NCBI RefSeq assembly: GCF_035046485.1
Contig: NC_085138.1
Span: forward strand, 42,381,464 to 42,445,463
DNA: 64,000 nt
Source: Aedes albopictus
Taxonomy: Eukaryota > Arthropoda > Insecta > Diptera > Culicidae
Reading direction: 5' to 3'
The notes under the pieces are model-generated. The model saw only the letters and a list, made by a program, of their open reading frames with translations, searched no databases and was not told the DNA's origin. Made by a program: the position numbers and the translations under genes. Shown here piece after piece: positions 57,301-64,000 of this stretch (the first letter of the stretch is position 1; the number at the start of each line of letters is the position of its first letter).

Positions 57301-57373
57301 TGTTCTGATGGGACTTGAACCCATGACTCCGCATACGCTAGACCAGCGCTTTAACCAACCAAGCTACAAAACA
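57301..57373 (-). repeat. tRNA-like sequence, best preserved in the window
   Basis: 73 nt on the minus strand. The acceptor TGTTTTG/CAGAACA pairs over 7 bp, the D stem is GCTT/AAGC, and the T arm ATGGG-TTCAAGT-CCCAT is perfect. The anticodon arm does not form a regular 5-bp stem with a 7-nt loop, and the loop would give a CTA or TAG anticodon depending on register. Probably a tRNA pseudogene or SINE head. Confidence 0.55.
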
Positions 57374-58262
57374 GTTTGATATTCTGCGGAATAATAAGCC
57401 AAACTGACTCCTATCCCATTCCAAGAGTACTCTTATTTTCGCCATTTTATCTCTTTTCCGGCTTTCTAAAAGTTTACCATAAGTGAATTTCTTTCTATTT
57501 ATTCATTTTTTAAAGCTGAAATATAATTAGACAATACGAGTAATTGTCTCTCAACTCAAAGTTATCATTGACAAAACAACCAATCACGTCATGATATTCC
57601 AAATCAGTTGTCTCAAATCTAATTACGTTTGGAATTGAAAGGCCCACCATTGATTAGCCCAGAATCCAATAAACCATGAACGTATATATGTAGTCGATTG
57701 TACCGCGCTCCATTGTTGGCCATCATATTAGATTATTCCCACAATAGAAGCCGCGTTCGATATGGTCAACAATGTCTGAATGGCAATGGGTGAAAGAAAG
57801 AGCACAAGAGCGAGAGAGATCTATCGCAATATACGACCAATCGGCTCCAAACAATTACTCATTATGAAACGGCAAGCCGCAGCAGTACTGAATACAACAA
57901 TGTACAAAATTTCCACACCTATCGGACGGCGACGACGGACGAGCATAGAGATCGAACAGATCGGCGGCAGATGAAAAGAGTTAACGAAACATTCAAATCC
58001 CGTAATGATATCGATCTCCTGCGGTGGGGCTTTGTGGCCTTCCTTCTGTATTTTGAAGGCAGCAAAAGAGGGCTTTCATCAAATGCCGAATCGGTTGTAT
58101 TGGCTTCGCGGCGAGTACGCGAAGACGGACGCAACAACTGAGATGCTGCTACTCCTGGCGGGATTGGTTAGCTTCTTCATGTTGGATGACCCACAACAGA
58201 AAGTGTTGTGTTGGCCCCTGATGCTATTAGAGAATATCATTGTTACTTAGGAAAACGTTGGG

Positions 58263-61200
58263 CAGGGCCGGTTGCAATGGATTTTTCTTGTCCTTGTTAG
58301 TTCATTTAGACTTCTAAGGCTTCTAAATCTTCTTAATCCTTTTAGTCTCCTAAGTTTCTTTAATCTTCTGAATGAGTCTTCTGAGTCTTCCGAGTGTTCT
58401 GAGTTTTCTGAGTCTCTTAGTCTCCTTAGCCGTCTTAGACTTCTGAGTCTTTTGAGTCTTCTGAGTCTTCTAAGTCTTCTGAATCTTCTGAGTCTTCGGA
58501 GTCTTCTGAGTCTTCTGAGTCGTCTAATTTGTCTGAGTCTTCCGAGTCTTCCGAGTCTTCCGAGTCTTCCTAGTCTTCTGAGTCTTCTGGGTCTTCTTAG
58601 TCTTCTGAGTCTTATGAGTCTTCTGAGTTGTCTGAGTCTTTAGGTCTTCTGAGTCCTCTTAATCTTCTTAATCTCTCTAGTCATCTTATTCTTCTTAGTC
58701 TTCTGAGTCTTCTGAGGCGTCTCAGTCTTCTGAGTCTTCTTAGTCTTCTAAGTCTACTGAGTCTTGTGAGTCTTGTGAGTCTTGTGAGTCTTGTGAGTCT
58801 TGTGAGTCTTGTGAGTCTTGTGAGTCTTGTGAGTCTTGTGAGTCTTGTGAGCCTTGTGAGTCTTGTGAGTCTTGTGAGTCTTGTGAGTCTTGTGAGGCTT
58901 GTGAGTCTTGTGAGTCTTGTGAGTCTTGTGAGTCTTGTGAGTTTTCTAAGTCTTCTGAGTCTTCCGAGTATTCTGAGCCTTTTGCGTCCAAGTCTTCTTA
59001 ATCTTCTGATCCTATTGAGCCTTCCAAGCCCCTTGAGTGTTTTGAGTATTCTGAGTCTTCTGAGCCTTCCGACTTCTCTGAGTCTTCTGAGTCTTCTAAG
59101 GCTTGTGAGTCTTCTGAGTCTTCTTAGTCTTCTGAGTCTTCTGAGTCTTCTCAGTCTTCCCAGTCTTCCAAGTCTTCCCAGTCTTCTTAGTTTTTGAGTC
59201 TTCTGAGTCTTCTAAGTCTTCTTAGTCTTCTGAGTCTTCTGAGTCTTTTGAGTCTTCTGAGTCTTTTAAGTCTTCTGAATCTTCTAAGTCTTCTGAGTCT
59301 TCTGAGTCTTCTGAGTCTTCTGAGTCTTCTGAGTCTTCTGAGTCTTCTGAGTCTTCTGAGTCTTCTGAGTTTTCTGAGTCTTCTAAGTCTCCTTAGCCTT
59401 CTTAGTCTTCTGAGTCTTTTGAGTCTTCTGAGTCTTCTAAGTCCGAGTCTTCTGAATCTTATGAGCCTTATGAGTTTTCTGAGTCTCTAAGTCTTCTTAG
59501 TCTTCTTAGTCTTCTGAGTCTTTTGAGACTTTTGAGTCTTCTGAGTCTTCTGAGTCTTCGGAGTCTTCTGAGTCTTCTGAGTCGTCTGATTCGTCTGAGT
59601 CTTCCGAGTCTTCCGAGTCTTCTGAGTCTTCCTAGTCTTCTGAGTCTTCTGAGTCTTTTTAGTCTTCTTAGTCTTCTTTGTCTTCTTAGTCTTCTGAGTC
59701 TTATGAGTCTTCTGAATCTTCTGAGTCTGTAAGTCTTCTGAGTCCTCTTAGTCTTCTTAGTCTCTCTAGTCATCTTATTCTTCTTAGTCTTCTGAGGCTT
59801 CTCAGTCTTCTGAGTCTTCTGAGTTTACTTAGTCTTCTAAGTCTTCTGAGTCTTGTGAGTCTTGTGAGTCTTGTGAGTCTTGTGAGTCTTGTGAGTCTTG
59901 TGAGTCTTGTGAGTCTTGTGAGTCTTGTGAGTCTTGTGAATCTTGTGAGTCTTGTGAGTCTGGTGAGTCTTGTGAGTCTTGTGAGTCTTGTGAGTCTTGT
60001 GAGTCTTGTGAGTCTTGTGAGTCTTTGGAGTCTTGTGAGTCTTGTGAGTCTTGTGAGTCTTGTGAGTCTTGTGAGTCTTGTGAGTCTTGTGAGTCTTGTG
60101 AGTCTTGTGAGTCTTGTGAGTCTTGTGAGTCTTGTGAGTCTTGTGAGTCTTGTGAGTCTTGTGAGTCTTGTGAGTCTTGTGAGTCTTGTGAGTCTTGTGA
60201 GTCTTGTGAGTCTTGTGAGTCTTGTGAGTCTTGTGAGTCTTGTGAGTCTTGTGAGTCTTGTGAGTCTTGTGAGTCTTGTGAGTCTTGTGAGTCTTGTGAG
60301 TCTTGTGAGTCTTGTGAGTCTTGTGAGTCTTGTGAGTCTTGTGAGTCTTGTGAGTCTTGTGAGTCTTGTGAGTCTTGTGAGTCTTGTGAGTCTTGTGAGT
60401 CTTGTGAGTCTTGTGAGTCTTGTGAGTCTTGTGAGTCTTGTGAGTCTTGTGAATCTTGTGAGTCTTGTGAGTCTTGTGAGTCTTCTGAGTCTTCTGAGTC
60501 TTCTGAGTCTTCAGACTCTTCCGAGTATTCTGAGCCTTTTGCGTCCAAGTCTTCTTAACCTTCTGGTCCTACCGAGCATTCCGAGCCCCTTGAGTCTTTT
60601 GAGTATTCTGAGTCTTCTGAGCCTTCTGACTTCTCTGAGTCTTCTGAGTCTTCTAAAGCTTGTGAGTCTTCTGAGTCTTCTAAGTCTTCTGAGTCTTCTA
60701 AGTCTTCTGAGTCTTCTAAGTCTTCTGAGTCTTCTTAGTCTTCTCAGTCTTCCCAGTCTTTCAAGTCTTCCCAGTCTTCTGAGTCTATTGAGTCTTTTGA
60801 GTCTTCTTAGTCTTCTTAGTCTTCTTAGTCTACTTAGTCTTCTTAGTCTTCTGAGTCTTCTGAGTCTTCTGAGTCTTCTGAGTCTTCTGAGTCTTCTGAG
60901 ACTTTTGAGTCTTCTGAGTCTTCTGAGTCTTCTGAGTCTTCTGAGTCTTCTGAGTCTTTTGAGACTTTTGAGTCTTCTGAGTCTTTTGAGTCTGCTGAGT
61001 CTTCTAAGTTAGAGTCTTCTGAGTCTTCTAAGTCAGAGTCTTCTGAGTCTTTTGAGTCTTCTGAGTCTTCTGTCTTCTGTCTTCTGAGTCTTCTGTCTTC
61101 TGAGTCTTCTGAGTCTTCTGAGTCTTCTGAGTCTTCTGAGTCTTCTGAGTCTTCTGAGTATTCTGAATCTTCTGATTCTTCTGAGTCTTCTGAGTCTTCT

Positions 61201-63476
61201 GAGTCTTCTGAGTCCTCTTAGTCTTCTTAGTCTCTCTAGTCATCTTAGTCTTCTTAGTCTTCTGAGTCTTCTGAGGCTTCTAAGTCTTCTGAGTCTTCTT
61301 AGTCTTCTAAGTCTTTTGAGTTTTCTGAGTCCTATAAGTCAGAGTCTTCCAAGTCTTTTGAGTCTTCGTAGTCTTCTTAGTCTTCTGAGTCTTCTCAGCA
61401 TTCTGAGTCTTCTGAGTCTTCTGAATTTTCTGAGTTTTCTTAGTCTCCTTAGTCTTCTTGTTCTTTTGAGTCTTCTGAGTCTTATAAATCAGAGTCTTCT
61501 GAGTCTTTTGAGTCTTCTGAGTCTTCTTAGTCTCCTTAGTCTTCTGAGTCTTTTGAGTCTTCTGAGTCCTATAAGTCAGAGTCTTGTGAGTCTTTTGAGT
61601 CTTCTGAGTCTTCTTAGTCTTCTTAGTTTTCTGAGTCTTTTGAGTCTTCTGAGTCTTCTAAGTCAGAGTTTTCTGAGTCTTCTTAGTCTTCTGTGTCTTC
61701 TTAGTCTTTTGAGTCTTCTGAGTCTTCTGAATCTTCTGAGTCTTCTGAGTCTTTTGAGTCTTCTGAGTCCTCTGAGTCTTCTGAGTCTTCTGAGTCTTCT
61801 GAGTCTTCTGAGTCTTCTGAGTCTTCTGAGTCTTCTGAGTCTTCTGAGTCTTCTGAGTCTTCTGAGTCTTCTGAGTCTTCTGAGTCTTCTGAGTCTTCTG
61901 AGTCTTCTGAGTCTTCTGAGTCTTCTGAGTCTTCTGAGTCTTCTGAGTCTTCTGAGTCTTCTGAGTCTTCTGAGTCTTCTGAGTCTTCTGAGTCTTCTGA
62001 GTCTTCTGAGTCTTCTGAGTCTTCTGAGTCTTCTGAGTCTTCTGAGTCTTCTGAGTCTTCTGAGTCTTCTGAGTCTTCTGAGTCTTCTGAGTCTTCTGAG
62101 TCTTGTGAGTCTTGTGAGTCTTCTGAGTCTTCTGAGTCTTCTGAGTCTTCTGAGTCTTCTGAGTCTTCTGAGTCTTCTGAGTCTTGTGAGTCTTGTGAGT
62201 CTTGTGAGTCTTGTGAGTCTTGTGAGTCTTCTGAGTCTTCTGAGTCTTCTGAGTCTTGTGAGTCTTGTGAGTCTTGTGAGTCTTGTGAGTCTTCTGAGTC
62301 TTCTGAGTCTTCTGAGTCTTCTGAGTCTTCTGAGTCTTCTGAGTCTTCTGAGTCTTCTGAGTCTTGTGAGTCTTGTGAGTCTTGTGAGTCTTGTGAGTCT
62401 TCTGAGTCTTCTGAGTCTTCTGAGTCTTCTGAGTCTTCTGAGTCTTCTGAGTCTTCTGAGTCATCTGAGCCTTCTGTGTCTTCTGAGTCTTCTTAGTCTT
62501 CTTAGTATTCTTAGTCTTCTTAGTCTTCTTAGTCTTCTTAGTCTTCTTAGTCTTCTTAGTCTTCTTAGTCTTCTTAGTCTTCTTAGTCTTCTTAGTCTTC
62601 TTAGTCTTCTTAGTCTTCTTAGTCTTCTTAGTCTTCTTAGTCTTCTTAGTCTTCTTAGTCTTCTTAGTCTTCTTAGTCTTCTTAGTTTTCTTAGTCTTCT
62701 TAGTCTTCTTAGTCTTCTTAGTCTTCTTAGTCTTCTTAGTCTTCTTAGTCTTCTTAGTCTTCTTAGTCTTCTTAGTCTTCTTAGTCTTCTTAGTCTTCTT
62801 AGTCTTCTTAGTCTTCTTAGTCTTCTTAGTCTTCTTAGTCTTCTTAGTCTTCTTAGTCTTCTTAGTCTTCTTAGTCTTCTTAGTCTTCTTAGTCTTCTTA
62901 GTCTTCTTAGTCTTCTTAGTCTTCTTAGTCTTCTTAGTCTTCTTAGTCTTCTTAGTCTTCTTAGTCTTCTTAGTCTTCTTAGTCTTCTTAGTCTTCTTAG
63001 TCTTCTTAGTCTTCTTAGTCTTCTTAGTCTTCTTAGTCTTCTTAGTCTTCTTAGTCTTCTTAGTCTTCTTAGTCTTCTTAGTCTTCTTAGTCTTCTTAGT
63101 CTTCTTAGTCTTCTTAGTCTTCTTAGTCTTCTTAGTCTTCTTAGTCTTCTTAGTCTTCTTAGTCTTCTTAGTCTTCTTAGTCTTCTTAGACTTCTTAGTC
63201 TTCTTAGTCTTCTTAGTCTTCTTAGTCTTCTTAGTCTTCTTAGTCTTCTTAGTCTTCTTAGTCTTCTTAGTCTTCTTAGTCTTCTTAGTCTTCTTAGTCG
63301 TCTTAGTCTTCTTAGTCTTCTTATTATTTCAAGTTTTCTTTGTCTTAGTTGTCATGTTTTTTTGTTGTTGTACTTCTTGTTATTATTTCTGTTACTCTTA
63401 CAATTCTTATTATTATATTTATAGTTATTTTTCCCATTCTTTTTTAATTAATGTGTGCACCCTGAGACCAGCCCTG
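58263..63476. mobile_element. TIR-like bounded carrier of a 9-bp satellite
   Basis: Left boundary CAGGGCCGGTTGCA and inverted right boundary CAGGGCTGGTCTCA enclose the whole array; 9 of the first 10 positions agree, as in hAT-type termini. The flanking octamers AACGTTGG and GACTTTCC do not form a convincing duplication. The interior is (GAGTCTTCT)n with GAGTCTTGT and TTAGTCTTC variants. Transposon status is an inference; the array itself is certain. Confidence 0.5.
58275..63330. repeat. 9-bp satellite (GAGTCTTCT / GAGTCTTGT / TTAGTCTTC)
   Basis: Blocks: mixed (58275-58740), GAGTCTTGT (58752-58940), mixed (58941-59850), GAGTCTTGT (59850-60480), mixed (60480-61750), GAGTCTTCT (61750-62100), alternating TCT and TGT blocks (62100-62410), TTAGTCTTC (62490-63320, almost perfect). 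The 9-bp period keeps frames open, giving L-S-L, E-S-C and S-Q-D frames of up to 702 codons. No start context, splice site or flanking domain suggests these are genes. Confidence 0.96.
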
Positions 63477-64000
63477 GACTTTCCTCTACAGAAAAGGTGA
63501 GGTATTGTATTCACAATGGCAACAATTATGACGACGAAGATGATATTCAAGAGTCATTCGTTTCTATAATTATCACTCGCCGCCGTCAATGGTCACGTCG
63601 CGGCGTGAGATGGGGTCGAGGGCGCTTCGGCACTCTATTAAATTATTACCGCAATGACGTCAATAGCCGTAAAAGACTCAAAAGCAAGAATGAAAAAATC
63701 TGGAATTAATGGTAATCCTTTTCAGTGTAATGGAGATCGTGAAAATCATTGTCCACAGAAAATTAGGAGAAGTTTAGATGAATCTCTCTAGGAACGCTCT
63801 TAAAAACACTTTAATCTCCTCTAATGCCACCATGATAGCACCTGAAACCCCCTAAAGTTCTTTTAAATCCAACATAGCCATGCATAAGCATGTGCAATTA
63901 TTCAACGGAATGCAGCAACACCCGCTAAACCGTGCCAAAAATATCAAAGCCCTCTGGAAAAATAGCTCAAAGCAACTTTGGAATCACAATCAAATTGTAT
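63477..64000. other. No gene identified at the right edge
   Basis: Mixed non-coding sequence. The short basic frame at 63455-63709 has no recognisable domain and begins inside the array boundary. Confidence 0.4.

Larger units (their letters stand above)
55767..58262. other. No gene; spacer with small palindromes
   Basis: AT-rich up to 57500, then more mixed. Frames such as 56800-57108 and 57780-57974 have no domain. It contains the palindromic repeat 56219-56351, a hairpin pair at 56523-56610 (ACAGTGCTGTAATGG and its inverse) and a tRNA-like sequence. Confidence 0.4.

Noticed and set aside
57301..57373. Functional tRNA gene
   Set aside because: Acceptor, D and T stems are good, but the anticodon stem cannot be formed properly, so it is annotated as tRNA-like.
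58272..63424. Leu/Ser, Glu-Ser-Cys and Ser-Gln-Asp frames of up to 702 codons
   Set aside because: Direct consequence of a 9-bp repeat. No splice sites, no flanking coding sequence, and both strands are open at once.

Overview
The window looks like a piece of a mosquito nuclear genome, most likely Culicinae/Aedes-like. This is inferred from the very high transposon density, I-clade, RTE-like and BEL/Pao retroelements, Helitrons, abundant MITEs, and insect-style host genes with GT-AG introns. No prokaryotic, viral or CRISPR features were seen.

Host genes: (1) the 5' end of a C2H2 zinc-finger gene leaving the window on the minus strand (1-473). (2) A complete three-exon CCDC39-like axonemal coiled-coil gene on the plus strand (18227-22209), predicted 964 aa. 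(3) A complete four-exon RNF168-like RING E3 ubiquitin ligase on the minus strand (47611 down to 31117), predicted 758 aa; its exons join in frame across introns of 9892, 69 and 4257 bp. (4) A chimeric pseudogene (40563-41175) inside intron 1 of the RNF168-like gene, ending in an RpL9-like tail.

Transposon layers: 2-17 kb is a stack of nested insertions. An RTE-like element (minus) was hit at its stop codon by an I-clade element (2377-11159, 11-bp target duplication) and elsewhere by a full-length palindromic element (9-bp duplication). ORF1 of the I element was hit by an hAT-like MITE (8-bp duplication), which carries a further MITE. A BEL/Pao remnant follows, itself split by an hAT-like element with a nested MITE and by Helitrons. 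Intron 1 of the RNF168-like gene holds a piggyBac-type MITE, an array of paired hairpins, a foldback hAT-like element carrying a MITE and a Helitron, and a pogo-like MITE.

Tandem arrays: a diverged 12-bp repeat fills intron 3 of the RNF168-like gene, an 11-bp satellite (about 3.4 kb) lies about 0.7 kb upstream of its start codon, and a 9-bp satellite (about 5 kb) is near the right end. The 12-bp and 9-bp arrays are bounded by short inverted sequences resembling hAT termini, so the arrays may have grown inside, or moved within, transposons. A second theme is a set of MITEs whose terminal motif is reiterated internally in both orientations; four of them share the layout 8 nt + CGGGG + family-specific motif. 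The long open frames across the satellites are by-products of repeat periodicity, not genes.
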